From positions 2,533,501-2,597,500 of the forward strand of contig NC_051107.1 of NCBI RefSeq assembly GCF_901709675.1: DNA of 64,000 nt, read 5' to 3'. The DNA comes from Syngnathus acus. Its lineage: Eukaryota; Chordata; Actinopteri; Syngnathiformes; Syngnathidae. The notes below the pieces were generated by a model. It was given only the letters and a program-made list of their open reading frames with translations, was not told the DNA's origin and did no database searches. Below, piece after piece: positions 9,359 to 21,631 of this stretch (its first letter is position 1; each line of letters starts with the position of its first letter). The translations under genes and the position numbers were made by a program.

Positions 9359-10879
9359 CTGAAAGGGAGGGGGCGGAGTTTAATATACGGTCATAATTAG
9401 CCCGCCGCAGTCACTTGAGTAGGCCGCACTCCAAAATTTTGTGTTTTAATGGCTAGCATGCTATATTGCACATTTGAGGGACGCCGGGAGCCCCATGATA
9501 ATATTTTCATGCGATTTTCACTAAAGTGCTTTTTCCATATGCAGGTAAGCAATATATTACGCGTTCCGCCAAGTCTTGGCTTCGCTCGGCTTACAACGGA
9601 AACGGCATACGTGCTCATGTGTGAATAAATACACGCATGAGTCCATTTATGGCTTTGCTTAGCTCGGCGCCAATAACCTTTATTTCTCTTTTTGTTCCGT
9701 TTGGGCTGTCCTTTTTTCTTTTTATGGCGGCGCGGGCCAATCGGATGGCGGACACGGACGGAGCGCAAGAGGAAATCCAATTACGGCGTACATGCGGAGG
9801 AAGCGCCGCATTATGGAAATAAAAGCCGGCGACTATAAGTCATTGATATGGTGGGATGCGGCTGAGGATACTTAAATCGGAAAACAATTGGAGAGGCGTT
9901 GAAAGAAGTTGAAGCTTGGTCGTGCTCGCTTTGGAGGCTCTTAGGTTCTGCGCTGGCCGTTGACGTCAGTGCAAGTGGAAAATAATTGTCAGATGAGAAA
10001 TGATTCACCACAGCAACCTTGCAAAGTACATTTAAAAGATATGATCTTCTTTTCTTGCCTGATATTTGACATCTTTTTTTTAGAAGCGAGAATTATTCCC
10101 GCCCCGCCCGCCGTGTTTACCTTGAGCCGAAGACAATAATTCAATCTTGAGCGTTCATTTCTGGCAAGGTAAATAACGGTGTGCTTTTAAAAGCTGCGGC
10201 AATTTGTGCAAATTGACACGGCGGCCGGCGGCCATTATGTCGGGAAAGCATGCCTATTGACAAGCTCGCATCATTTCTCGTTTCGATATTGCTCTCCGGC
10301 TGTCATTTGCTTTATTCAACAGGACGGAAAAGGAAACCAATGAGACGACTTTCAGGCATTTTGTCTCCAGCCGAGGTGGAAAGCCAAACATCTGGACAAC
10401 TGCAGCCGTTCGTAATTTTGCCATTTACAAATGGACATTTCTTTGCAAGTCTGTTTGGCGGTTTCAAAGCCACTACTGCCTGGCACAGCAGCTGCTTCTG
10501 CCTTCTCATATTCTCGCCTTTCTATTCCTCCAGTCTGTCTCGCCTTAACTTTTTTGTCTTGCTTCATCGCGTCGTTCCCCTTCTGCAAAAAAAAAAAAAA
10601 AAAAAGAATGGAAAAAAACATGCCCATTGTCTCGCTTGCTTTGCTCCGTTCCTCCCCACAGCCAACATTCTCAAACCCCTTTTCAAGCCTTCAGCCTCAG
10701 TGGGATTATAAAGCTTGTGTGGGCTTAAATAAAGGCCAGTTTGGAGGACAACCAGAGTTCATTATAGGACAACAAGAAAACCGGTTGTACCTTCCCATGT
10801 TCAACAATGTACACACAAAATAGAATAACTTTGTCCGCTGAGCCTAATAATAATAAACAATGCAAGTTGTCGTATAAGC

Positions 10880-11059
10880 AACAAACGGTGCAGCAACACA
10901 TGTAGCTTAATGCTAACCCATAATGAGAAACACCATAGGCGAGCTAACGATGCTAGCGTCAACACCGCGGTAAAAGCTTTGATATTGTTTTGGAAGTCAA
11001 ACAGCAGCAACAAATGTACAGCTAATTGAAAAAATACATTGCATATATTCTTTATCCTC
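10880..11059 (+). repeat. dispersed repeat, GTTAGC/ATTCTTTATCC family
   Basis: Contains ACAAACGGTGCAGCAACACA, then CTTAATGCTAACCCATAATG, ACCATAGGCGAGCTAAC, a second AGCAGCAACAAATGTA module, and ATATTCTTTATCCTC. The modules are in the reverse order of the minus-oriented copy at 30212-30375, as expected for an inverted insertion, with one extra partial module. Confidence 0.55.
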
Positions 11060-11543
11060 ACTTAAAACAACTAACGTCTTTTAATTACTGCCACCTGGTG
11101 AGGAATTGTAACCAACGTGTTTTTCTAATTGTCAGTCTTATCTTTGTGAGTTTTTGACCGTTTAAGCAGTTTCCCCGCTGTTGTCGTTATTTGTCTTGGC
11201 TGCTAATCTTGCCCAAAGAACATGAGAGGCGAATTAAGCTCCTCTCAAAAGTTTTTACTGTAGTGGGATCGATTTGGCGTCGTGACGACAACGCCGCCAG
11301 ATGCTGAGCAAGTTTTTTGCTGGCCTGCCTCCAATCGCTCTCAAGGCGCAAACTGGCAACAGCTCCGCATCGGTAATTTCTCAAGGCCTTCCAAACGCTA
11401 TTTGCCTTCACCTCTGGAAGCGGCGGAGAAAAAAAAGATGAAAAAAGGTAAAAACCTTGAAAATGCAGCCCAGTGATGTAGTCACCGCTTCAGTGATAGG
11501 TGAGGCAGAGTGTGCAAACATGATGTCAATAATCCCTACTTAG

Positions 11544-11581
11544 TTATTACCTGCTGCTTGTACAAGAGCAGCAGGTAATAA
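11544..11581. repeat. perfect 15+15 nt hairpin palindrome
   Basis: TTATTACCTGCTGCT and AGCAGCAGGTAATAA are separated by TGTACAAG. No T-run follows. The function is unknown. Confidence 0.8.
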
Positions 11582-11953
11582 GAAGTGGATTAAATGTCAG
11601 TCTGAGGTGTTATTAATAAAAAATGACATCCACTCAGTGGCAACTGAATCAGGTGCACAATCTAATGACGCCATACTAGTTTATAATATTTCTAAAAATG
11701 TTAAAAACAATTCCGACAAATGTGGTTTCAACCGAACGGGGGTATGTGAAATTGGCAGTTTCCATTCTTTGAACGACCGAAACAAAGATTTGCGTACTGT
11801 GTAGCAACATTTCAGACAGTTTTGGACAGAAATAACTTGACATGCCGTGAAGAAGGATATTTACGCAGAGCTCCAGGCAAGGATATGCTTACTGAATACA
11901 AGTTCCATAAGAAGAGAGACACGCGAGAAGGCAATATTCTCACTCGCACTGCA

Positions 11954-12014
11954 TTTATTTATTTATTTATTTTAAATGTCTTTATTGATTTATTTGTCTG
12001 TTTATTTATTTAAT
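11954..12014 (+). repeat. TTTA-rich simple repeat
   Basis: Imperfect (TTTA)n tract, interrupted by TAAATGTC and TTTGTCTG. Confidence 0.8.
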
Positions 12015-14326
12015 TTTCTGAGCAATTTCAATATCAGGTACAGAATAAGATTTATTTGACTGTATCGGGTACTCGTGGAGGCTGTCGATATCAACTACGA
12101 TACTTGATGAAATTTCATACGTGTCTCTCTCTCATTATGTCTTGCTTCTCAAAAGTCAAGGTGCCCCGGCAAAGTGCTCATTAAGTCCTCAAGTCATATG
12201 TCACACCAAGTCGTCTCTATGCCAATGGCGCTAAATGGGTCGAACATTTTCCGTGATCTTTCCCCATCAAGTTGTTACGGACGCCATTTGTCGAAGAAGC
12301 TGTCCGTCACCTCATTACGTCCATCGGCTTTATTTCTTCACGAGGTCAGGTCACTACGGTCACTTTGGCTTGTTCTTCCTCTTCGAGATCGTTCCCGTCA
12401 GGTTCAAGCAAGTAAATTCCACTATTACGGACTACCGCATGACCTCCCTCAGGTCATTATGAGGAGGCAAGTTTCGTCTCCAAAGCACAATTTGGCCTGC
12501 ATGGAATTCTTTCATATCCGCGCAGAAGTTGATTTTCGGTGTCCCGCCAGCCGATTGAATTATCATGCCGGCCTTTTCAAGGAGAATCACATTATGCGCT
12601 TCTGTTTCATTTGGCTTCACTCCTGTATTCTCTTTGTTGTCACACTTTTACGGCGGCTAACTAACACTGGCAACGTCGGCATCAGACGGTGGCACGGACG
12701 AGCCGTTGTCATGGTAACAAGGAGGGGAGGGGGCACGTGTGCCGTGTTATGACAGGCAGGAGAGTAACCAAGGTCTTTGTGCACTGCGGTTAACTGAAGC
12801 CGCCACGTCGGGGAATAGATGTTTTTTTATTATTATTATTGCGATTTAAAATGCGATTATTTTTTAAAGCTGACTCACGTTTTTTTCCCTGTTAATTTAT
12901 TTAGACGCAACAAATACATAAAATATATCTAAAATTCCAAAATGAACTAATTTAAAAAAAGCAGCGCTTTGAAAATTACACTGGAATTCGATTAATTGTC
13001 GTACGAAATAAATGCTCCAATGACATTTCGCTGTTGACAGATATCTATCAAGTGAAAATTCATCTCGACAGGCATCCTTTCACTTCTAAGCCGCAGGAAA
13101 CGGCGTCGGGAAGTGCGCAATGACTTATTTACACTTTGACAACATTAGTGTGAATTATACATTTTACGGCGCCATCAAAACATGGCGGCCTCTGTGATTG
13201 TAGCAGCGTAACACCGCGGCTCACTCACCAGACGGCGGCTGCGATACACCATTGATTTTCATTCTACTGCCTCAACACGCTGCCGGGAACGGGCGGGCGG
13301 GCGGGCGCGGTGTGTTGTGCTAACCGAAGTCACTCAAAGGGGTTAAGGGAGGATCTGGCGCTCGCTAAGCCGCCAGTAACTGAAAAACGCCCATCAAGTC
13401 CCTGTCGGCAGACAGCGGCAGAATCCAAATCCACTCTTTTGTTTCTAGGAAACACTTTTTTTTTTGTTTTTGGAGAGTTCTCATCATATGAATTCCTCCC
13501 TGCGTGTCTTGTTAACTAAACGGAGGCCATCTACGCCGCACAATGCTTCGGGGACCCCCGGAAATGAAAAGTTGGCAACGACATCGGGGTGGGAATAGCA
13601 AGCCCAAGACAACATTGCTAAAAATAATACTATAAGGCGTCTGATATTATTTAGGAGGAAATGAGGGAGCCCAATTAAAATTGTCTGGAGGGGGAGGGGC
13701 AAACTACAAAGGGGGAATGAAAGATTTAATTCAGCACCTGCGTTGGGGCCAAATCTGCTGTTTATTTTTGAAAAAACTTTTCACGTGACAACTTGGGATG
13801 AGTGCACTTGTGACAACTCATTTACTCCTCATTACATGCCCAGACCTTGGACGTATAATTATATATTTCTATTAATTATATCCCCGCATTCTGCTAACTA
13901 TAATACACGAGATTGTGTCGGCCGTCTGAAATGACACTCTTGGCGCAATTATGAAGAGGCTGCAGTCAAACAAATGAACTGCCGGCAATCCTGTTATATT
14001 TCTAATTGCATTACGGCGCTTTCATTTATTTCAATCAACCAGGCGGCGAGGAAGAGGGCCGGAGAAATGTTTTATAATATAGCACCGCGATGAATGGATT
14101 CTAATTATTTCGTAATAGATGCACGTGCCACACCGGCCGATATAAATGTTGGATTAGAATTCAGCCTGTAATTGTTACGCTTCAAAAATGATGGCCGTCA
14201 TGGAACCGGCACAACCAAAACATTAGCATCGCCTCGAACTCAATTTGGGTGCTGTGATGACTTTCCGCACGGCTGACAGAAGGCTATTTTGTGTCAATTA
14301 CATTATATTTATATATCCCAACTCAC

Positions 14327-14530
14327 CGTTGAAGTTGACGGCGCGGATATGGCCAAGCAGCTCCTTCCCGTCGATGCTGTTAGACATGCGCGGGCACAAA
14401 CCCGGGTAGCCGTAGCATAGCTTGCGGTGCATGTGGTGTAGCGCGTGGGCCATGGCGTACACGGCGTCCATCACAAACTGCACCTTGCCTTCTTGTTCGT
14501 AGCTGGAGTCGCGGCCCACTTTCTCCAAAC
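14327..14530 (-). CDS. grm8: grm8 exon 6: flytrap core with a ligand-contact lysine
   Basis: 67 codons with split Gly codons at both ends: [88 protein letters not shown] is the family signature. The Lys in DGKELL is the residue that contacts glutamate in group III crystal structures. The acceptor AG is at 14532-14531 and the donor GT at 14326-14325. At 204 nt it is one codon longer than the 201 nt expected: SNSIDG here aligns with STIDG in mammalian mGluR8. Confidence 0.92.
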
Positions 14531-15419
14531 CTGTCGGAAACATTTTGCATTCCGCATAAACATGGCGGAACGTACTACAAAACGAAGGGCAAATAAGCTG
14601 TGTTGAATTATGAATATAGCAAGTCCTTGGATGGAAAAAGCACTCCCTGTGGTCCATTCACGCCCCGGTTGCACGTGGAGATGCCCTCATAATGGCGTTT
14701 TCGTGTATGACGACGAGTTCAGGACACGATAAACGTGTGGCCGCGTTTTGAACCCGACCATTTGTGTCACGTTGTTATCTGACCGCGGTGCATAATGTAC
14801 ACGATATAAGGCGCTAAAACATTGACATGGTTTCTTCAGCCGTATGGAGGATTGCATCACTATTTTAGGACTGCAGTGAATAATTAAGCACAACAAGAAG
14901 CAATTAAAAACATACATTCACTGCAGTTGGCCTTTAAGTGTCATTCTTGGCCAATGTGGCCCATTTTAACTTTTAACACACAAAGGCTCGCCTCACAGCC
15001 GTGGCCCTTTTTTGTGTCCCGGGAAGCAGACGGCAGAACTGTAATTGGGTCTGAAAAGAAAAACATTCCAGAACACCGATCGACAAATCAACAAAAGGCC
15101 CTCGAGCCGGCTGCCGGGTGACGTGGCGCAAATCGCAAAGCTAATTACCCTAACGGGTTATAAATAACGGCAAACAAGGTATTCATACGGTGACTTAGCT
15201 GCTCAAAACACGAGGCCGGCATTATCGGGATAGCCCGGCTCTCCATCTCCTGAGCAACGCTTGCTCGCCCACCTGCTAGAATAATGTTTGCTTTTCCAAA
15301 ATCATCACAGAATACTGAAAATGGTCAGCAGCAATTTAGAGATTATAGAAAATAGACGTCTTCTAAAGTAGCGTTTGCAAGGTTAGCATGGCCAAAAGCT
15401 TTTGAGCTAAGCTTTTAGT

Positions 15420-15560
15420 CATTCTTCAACAAGGATAAAGAATATATGCCAGTGAGTATTTCTACATTTGATGCTCAAACATCCATTGCTACACTCTGAT
15501 GGTATTCGCTAGCTCGCCTATGGAGTTTCCCATTATGTGTTAGCATGAAGCTAGCAAACT
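15420..15560 (-). repeat. dispersed repeat, GTTAGC/ATTCTTTATCC family
   Basis: AAGGATAAAGAATATATGCC at its start, then CGCCTATGGAGTTTCCCATT, ATGTGTTAGCATGAAGCTAG. These are the first and third modules of the family. Confidence 0.5.
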
Positions 15561-15634
15561 TAAAGGCAATGTCGCTTTAAATGCAGATGTAAAATGCAAA
15601 AGGTTTGAGAAGTGTGACTCTTGACCCCGTTCTA

Positions 15635-15697
15635 TGTGTAAAGGGCCTTGGGATATTTTCTGTAGTGAATTGGCTCCATACAAATAAAATTGCCTTG
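15635..15697 (+). repeat. LINE/SINE-type 3' tail remnant
   Basis: GTGTAAAGGGCCTTGGGATA...TGTAGTGAATTGGC...ACAAATAAAATTG resembles the 3' tails of teleost LINE-derived repeats (AAAGCGCCTTG...GCGCTATATAAATAAAATTG). Assignment is from memory. Confidence 0.45.
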
Positions 15698-16610
15698 ACA
15701 AGTCTAATTAATCCGACCTCCAGAGACAGATATTCAGATGCAGTTTTGCTCCCATGAAATTTTGTTAAAATTATCTTTCCTGACCTTTCGCCCCTGAACT
15801 GCTAAAGTAACAAATTGTAGCCATTCATTAGCACAACAGTTCCGGCGTGGCGTGCGCGTTGCGGACGTCGCGCTCCGAGCGCCGCAATGTCACCCAATAA
15901 CGAGAATTCCTGTGCCGCGAGGACAGAGTGAGTCATTTATCAGCATTTTGCAAGAAAACGCAACCGTGCCTCGAGACGGCTAAATGGTCGTCCTTATGAG
16001 CGCCGCCACCGTTTCTATGGATTGCATCAGGTGTGCGTGTTTTAGCGCAGCGCTCGACCCACGGTGGACAGTAAAATTAAACTACACACCACATCCGTCC
16101 AAAAATGAACTTTGCAACTGTACAAAGTGCCTCGTGCTATTTTTGACCTTGAGTGTCAGATTAAAATCGAATCCAAGTGGATATTTATGAGAGTCCAGCT
16201 ACGATCGACTTCATCGCATTGTGACCTCCGCAGATGAAATCTTCTGTCATATTCAAATATCCATTTCAAGGTGCTTCTCGAGATAGAGAGCCAGGCCAAG
16301 GCTGGATTTTGCCGATTTGTAGAATAACACATTATACGGACTATTAGGACATTTTTGTCGGGAACGGCAGGGCTGTGATAAAAGATGCTGTCAGCATGAG
16401 GGGCCAAAAAAATAATCTCATCCATTTCTCTTTTTTTTTTTTTTTTTGTGATTAAATATTTGTCTTATTTTAAGACATGCTCGTTATCCAGTAGATTATA
16501 TGGCTACACACCTCGTTTGATTCTGGAAAGTGTTGGGTAGCTTCATACTAACAAAGAATGAAAAATATCATTAGACGGGTTAGCGGAGAGCATTTAAGCA
16601 AAGCAGATTT

Positions 16611-16682
16611 GAACACAAACGGTGGAGCAACACATGTAGACAATATATTACAAGCATGTATTCTTTATCCTCTGCAAAGAAT
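16611..16682 (+). repeat. dispersed repeat, GTTAGC/ATTCTTTATCC family
   Basis: ACAAACGGTGGAGCAACACA and ATTCTTTATCCTCTGCAAAG lie about 25 nt apart, as in the copy near 1878-1946. Confidence 0.5.
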
Positions 16683-18054
16683 GACTAGCCAAAACGCTCC
16701 ACTGAAACAAGCCAAAGCTTTGATATTCTAAACACTACCTTGAAAAATCAATTAAAATTTTTTTTAATACTGTTGTGCCGTTGTTAAATGAGGTTTAGTT
16801 AGGTAAGCTCGCTCAAAAGTCGCGGCGGCGCCTTGATGGATGCCTTCACGGCCCAGCGTGCAAAGCGGTATTTACGTTTGCCGCGCGTGATTGATGGCTT
16901 CGCGCTTGACGGCCCGACTAATGATTTCAACCAGCTCCTTAATTAAACATCAATTAGCAGCGCAAATTCAATCCGCACCTTCTCCATTTTGGCCCATTAA
17001 AGAAGCCTCTCCCTACCCCAACAGAAAATATATATGCCAGTGTTTTGTTTATCGGATCCATTAGGAATAAATACAGAGGGAGCTAAAGTGAGCAATCTTC
17101 CGAATAAAGCACACAATCATTTGGAATGGTCATGAATACATTTACATTGATTAACTTTTCCGCAGAGACGTGTGCCCGCCGCGCACAATCCGAGACAGAA
17201 ACTTTGACCATTTTTTCATTCATTATTATGATGAAGAAAATTAAAGTAGAAATGTAGTCCTAATAAAAAACGAGTAGGGTTTTAATTCCTCCAAGAATAA
17301 CACAAAATTGTCAAATAAACAGGAAGTGTCCGCTAAAAGACAATCCACTGCACCACTTTCTCTGACTAATGCCACGCTGCTGACATGAGCATTTAATATA
17401 TATTACATGACTTTGTTATTATGCGTATATATTACGGGGGATACAAAGAGCTTCAATAAAATATTCATGAGTCATTATTCCTATTATGCTGCATCACCGT
17501 GCCGAGCTCGACTGTGTTGCCTTTCTCAGCGTGCCTTCCGTTTCACTTGATTCCCCGTTAGATCTCGCTAGCTGCGCCGCGACTAGCTAACAGGAACGTC
17601 ACGCTGAGGGATCGCCTGTTTGATGCCAAACATGAGAGCAAAAAAAAAAATAGGGAGTGGCGCAACACCAACTCAGTAGCGGGTATCGCAACGAGAAAGG
17701 TGGAGGCAGACGAGGAGGACGAGGCAAATAAACAAAACAAGAGTGAAAACGTATTCAAGTGAAATCGCATTAGCTGAATAGCAGCTTGCCGCACTACGGA
17801 GTGCGTGCTTGTGTGTCGAGGGGCTTTTTAGGGAAAGAAACACAGTGGCGCAGTGACAGAAGCGTAGCCTAGGGACACGTGGCGGAGAAGGGAAAATTAC
17901 AATAAATACATTCTAATGATCATTTAGGCAGAAAGTTCACTTCGAGTCAACGTTGAGCGTGTTAGTGGGATTAAAGCCATTCATTGTGTCTCGACTGCGG
18001 GACTGAAGAAGCACCACAATAAAAGCAAAGCAACGATCTCGACAGGTGTATCTA

Positions 18055-18575
18055 GAGTGGGCATTAAAAGTCTACACACCCCTGCTCAGGTTTTGTTTTT
18101 CATTTTCGTCCCTTTCCATCCCAACGTGGGGAGATTGTTGTCACGTGTACTTAACAGCCAGCAATTCCTGCAGCGCCTTCGATATTGCCCTCGGCCTCCT
18201 TCCTTTTCATCGATTTTGAAGTGTGGTTCCGCCAGGCCTTTTTTTTGCCCTCCACTTGTGCTCCAAAAGTATGTTGAATCCCTTAGAAATTATTTTGTGC
18301 TCGTCTCCTGGGCACACAGAGTACTCCCCAATGAGATCCCTTTACGGGGGACACTCTCGATAGACTCATAGTGACGACAAAAATAGCCTCCTAGAACATC
18401 TGAAGTTTAATCAGACGCGCTTTGCATGGTGGCACAAGTGTGCTGACTCAGCATGAAAGAACTCCGTTACATCCCCCAGTTACATGAGGGTGTGCGCACT
18501 TGTGCAACCTCATTATCCCAAATTATTTTTTTAAAAGAATCCATTGAAGGGTGTGTAGACTTTTTATATCCACTG
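18055..18575. mobile_element. non-autonomous DNA transposon, Tc1/mariner-type ends suspected
   Basis: The left end GAGTGGGCATTAAAAGTC continues into TACACACCC; the right end, read inverted, is CAGTGGATATAAAAAGTC into TACACACCC. Both are flanked by TA (18053-18054 and 18576-18577), consistent with a TA target duplication. The internal piece ACATCCCCCAGTTACATGAG is one I associate with this common teleost repeat. The 521-nt interior has no transposase frame. Confidence 0.6.
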
Positions 18576-19554
18576 TATAATCTATAAACCCAGTGTACAT
18601 CCTTTTCTTGTCTCCCGAAAGCACTCCTAAGACATCGCGGCGCGTCCGCGTGTTTACGACCGTCGTGATCGATGGATGTTTCAACGGGGACGCGTTGGAC
18701 TACAAAGCATAAAGCAAACGGTGTGCGCACACGCGTGCCCCATCCGGGCGGGGCGTCCATTAGTCACGCGTGAAGGCGAGCATACCGTGCGCGTCCTCGA
18801 CGGGACCGAGACAAAAGATAATTTGGCGGTGTCTAAACGGCGCTTGAGCTAGTGGGGGGGTGACGACAAATGCAACGTCTTTGCGTGCGTGGCCACCGTT
18901 GTGTATCGAGACGACCATCTGTCTCCGTGCTTCACTTTCAGGCTTTCACAGCCCGATAAGCCTGCAAGGGCTCTCCCCCACCCCCCAATCCACCTTGTTA
19001 GCATACGCTTGATTTGCAGCTACTTCAGAGTGTGCCGCACGCACACCGCAGAGGCACTGGTAGCAACGGGGGGGCTTTGTATCTTCAAAAGCACAGCGCT
19101 TCTTAACAAAAAATGAAGTTGGACGCATCAAAAAGTTGGAAGAATTGGGTTGATGGACCAATCCAATCAAAAAAAGCAGGTTTGATATTATATAATTCTC
19201 AACCCCCCTTCCCATCTCCATTAAGTGCTGCTAGATGACCTAAGTGAGGAGTTATTGGTTCCATTGACCCAGCAGGCAACACTTAAACACATTTTCCTCT
19301 ATACATTACGGAGACACGCAACATTGTAAATGCCACAGCAAGCAGCTCAACAAATTGCCTTTTAAAAGCACTCACTCAAGGTAAACTCGCTAACAAGCGA
19401 GCTAACACCGGACTGACACTGTTGTGGGTTGGGAATCAACACTAATTCACTACAGCGCCCTCTGTCTGCCAGAGTTTTAGCGTATTCAAATGTATTGTGA
19501 CAAAAAAAAAAATAACTCTCACGGCCTGCTCAGCAACACTCATTTAGGTTCAAT

Positions 19555-19615
19555 GCTAGTGCTGTTAGCCAGCCTATGGTATTTTGCATTGTTATTAGCA
19601 TTAAGCTAGCTGACT
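19555..19615 (-). repeat. fragment of the GTTAGC-type dispersed repeat
   Basis: GTTAGCCAGCCTATGGTATT then TTATTAGCATTAAGCTAGCT. Only the third module is present. Confidence 0.45.
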
Positions 19616-20561
19616 TACACCAGTTATATCATTCAACGTGTAATTCTTTTTATGTTATGCAGTAACCTTCATCTGGGACTGCTGATAAATTACTTGTAGG
19701 TCGAGGTGTTCAATTTAATCTTACTTTTTTGGGGGGGGGTTTTCACACATTTCACTTTGATTGAAATTAACAGCACCTCTTCACTTCCCCCAAAATGACA
19801 CTCTTCATTTTCTATTTGCTTCCTCCCGCAGGCCATAATAATCACGCTCATTTCCATATGCTCGCCATCAGGTGTGTCGCCGCGTTGACCTTGACCAGAA
19901 GGCGCTCGCCGACCGGCGTTCGTGCGCCGATGATTCGGAGGTCGCAAACTGCGCCACTTGGAATTAATGGAATCCGCTGTCCGACATCGGGGCCCTCGAC
20001 ACGCGCACGCCCGCTTGCACAAATGCCACGGCGAGTAATAGATGGTCAATGGGAGTCGCAGCCCTGGCAAACCTAATTATGGGAACTAATGGCGGCCATC
20101 AGGCAGGGGGATACCCGCTGTGACACACACACACACACAAACACACACCGAGACAACCACTGAAAAGGATTTACGCTTCATATTACACTGAACCATAAAG
20201 ACATATTGAATGGCGCTGCTGACTCGGCTTTAAGTCATTTGAAGCTACACTCATATAATGACACACGTGGACACACACACATACACACACCTACGGCTTG
20301 TAAACACACATCAAATGGGTTAACATCTCAGTTCCGCTGCTTGGCTTTGTCTTAAATAACAAGCTGCGAGCGTTTTGACACGACAGCAGAAAATATGGAC
20401 GAACGCAGGTGCGAGCCAACACAACTAAGTGAGCGTAAGCAGATTTTAAAAGCAGAAACTGCAGACGGCTGAACACATAAGTGCGGCCATTTTGAATGGC
20501 TAAATGGTCGGCCAATATGAAGACTCGACTGTCGTATTATTTGACACGTCTGTTTTCTCAC

Positions 20562-20699
20562 CTGTGCACTTCTTAGGGTTGCCCAGTCGTTTGCCGTGCA
20601 TGCCCAGCTTACAGTTGAAGTTCTCCTCCCAAAACTCGGCAAACCAAACGTTCCTCCTGTTATTGGACAGCGAGCGGCTCCGGAAGTAGCGGTCGAAGG
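20562..20699 (-). CDS. grm8: grm8 exon 5: flytrap domain
   Basis: 45 codons with split codons at both ends: (A)[45 protein letters not shown](G). FDRYF.SR.L.NNRRN.WFAEFWE is invariant among group III receptors, and NPKKCTG matches the mGluR8 KKCTG end. The acceptor AG is at 20701-20700 and the donor GT at 20561-20560. The first codon, split with exon 4, is GCC (Ala), where mammalian mGluR8 has Gly (IDGFDRYF). The intron upstream stays open in this frame back to about 21009 and should not be read as coding. Confidence 0.93.
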
Positions 20700-21476
20700 C
20701 TGTGAAGGGCATCAAAGACGATGGGGTCATTGAGGTTATCGGCTTTTTAGGTTGCAGCGTGCCAATGAAGATTTTTGATGAGCTCTGTAGTAAGTCCCGC
20801 ACGGTGCGAGCAGACTCCATTGCGTGCCGCCAGACATTTTTGCAAAAACAGCAAGAATCCATTGACAGCTCACTCCGCTGGGACACCATCGGCGTGTGAG
20901 TGAAACCAACTGTGGCGGACGAGGGGGGGGGGATCCCTGGAGTGTACCAAACTGACGTCAGACATGCTGTGCTTGACTTGTGGTAACCGCTGACAGGAGC
21001 TGCTTTCATTAATCTCCTCGGCTGTCAGGGTAACGCACCTCCGGAGCTTCTCGGGAACTTGGCCCGGAAGGATCGACGGGCCTTACTGGGGATCAGTAAG
21101 GAACTAAAATACCCAAGCTGTGCATTTACAATGCTTTGGAAGGTTGGCATGTTGAAGACACCGCTTGACTCATCTAGCTCAGAACCTGGCCGAGGGATCG
21201 GAAGAGAGCCAGAGGTGACCCGAGTTTGGGCCACGGCCCTGGAAAAAGCACTTTTAAATCCTCCAAGTGCTCTGGGCCATGGCACCTTGATTGGATTTCT
21301 CCTCTAAGAGCCCAATAAACAGATTTCTTCATCTGTCTTCCTTGTTTTCATTTTCTACCTTGTTGCTTTTGTGTCCCTCCGAGCGTCAGCGCTCTAATAG
21401 AAAAATCTCTGGGAGCTGCAGATGACTTTTTAACAACTCTTAAGAAATGTTCAGCCTGCTACTTTCCAACACTTAC
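20700..21476 (-). other. intron, 777 nt, no recognised content
   Basis: Bounded by GTAAGT (21476) and TTCACAG (ending 20700). Two plus-strand frames (20702-20899 and 21059-21307) and the minus frame running into exon 5 show no known domain. No simple repeat seen beyond a G-run near 20922. Confidence 0.75.
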
Positions 21477-21631
21477 CGTCAACAGATGCTCGCTTGGGAA
21501 GAATAGTGATGGCTCCCTCCGCCACGCTTTCCTGGTCAATCACAGGGGAGCTCTTGGCTCCCCAACTATCGGAGCCCACCCATAAAAAGTGGCCCGTTTG
21601 GTTGTTCCTCTTTGCTGCATCCAAAACGCGC
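21477..21631 (-). CDS. grm8: grm8 exon 4: flytrap hinge and second lobe
   Basis: 51 codons: [51 protein letters not shown]. The Asp in GSDSWG is the residue that binds the glutamate amino group in this receptor class. [12 protein letters not shown] is a strong group III signature. The acceptor AG is at 21633-21632 and the donor GT at 21476-21475 (G|GTAAGT). Its length of 155 nt equals the value I recall for the mammalian exon. Confidence 0.93.

Larger units (their letters stand above)
9359..14326 (-). other. intron, 5.0 kb, no gene seen
   Basis: Holds a poly-A run at 10587-10605, a dispersed repeat at 10880-11059, a perfect 38-nt palindrome at 11544-11581, a TTTA-rich stretch at 11954-12014 and a short GGGC repeat near 13288-13305. 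The 192-codon plus-strand frame at 12174-12752 has no recognisable domain. Confidence 0.8.
14531..20561 (-). other. intron, 6.0 kb, no gene seen
   Basis: Holds a dispersed repeat (15420-15560), a LINE/SINE-like tail (15635-15697), another dispersed repeat (16611-16682), a poly-T run near 16429-16447, a MITE-like element (18055-18575), a GTTAGC fragment (19555-19615), a G-run near 19730 and a short CA repeat at about 20125-20147. Confidence 0.8.

Noticed and set aside
12174-12752. 192-codon open frame on the plus strand
   Set aside because: No recognisable domain, mixed composition, lies wholly inside an intron; best explained by chance.
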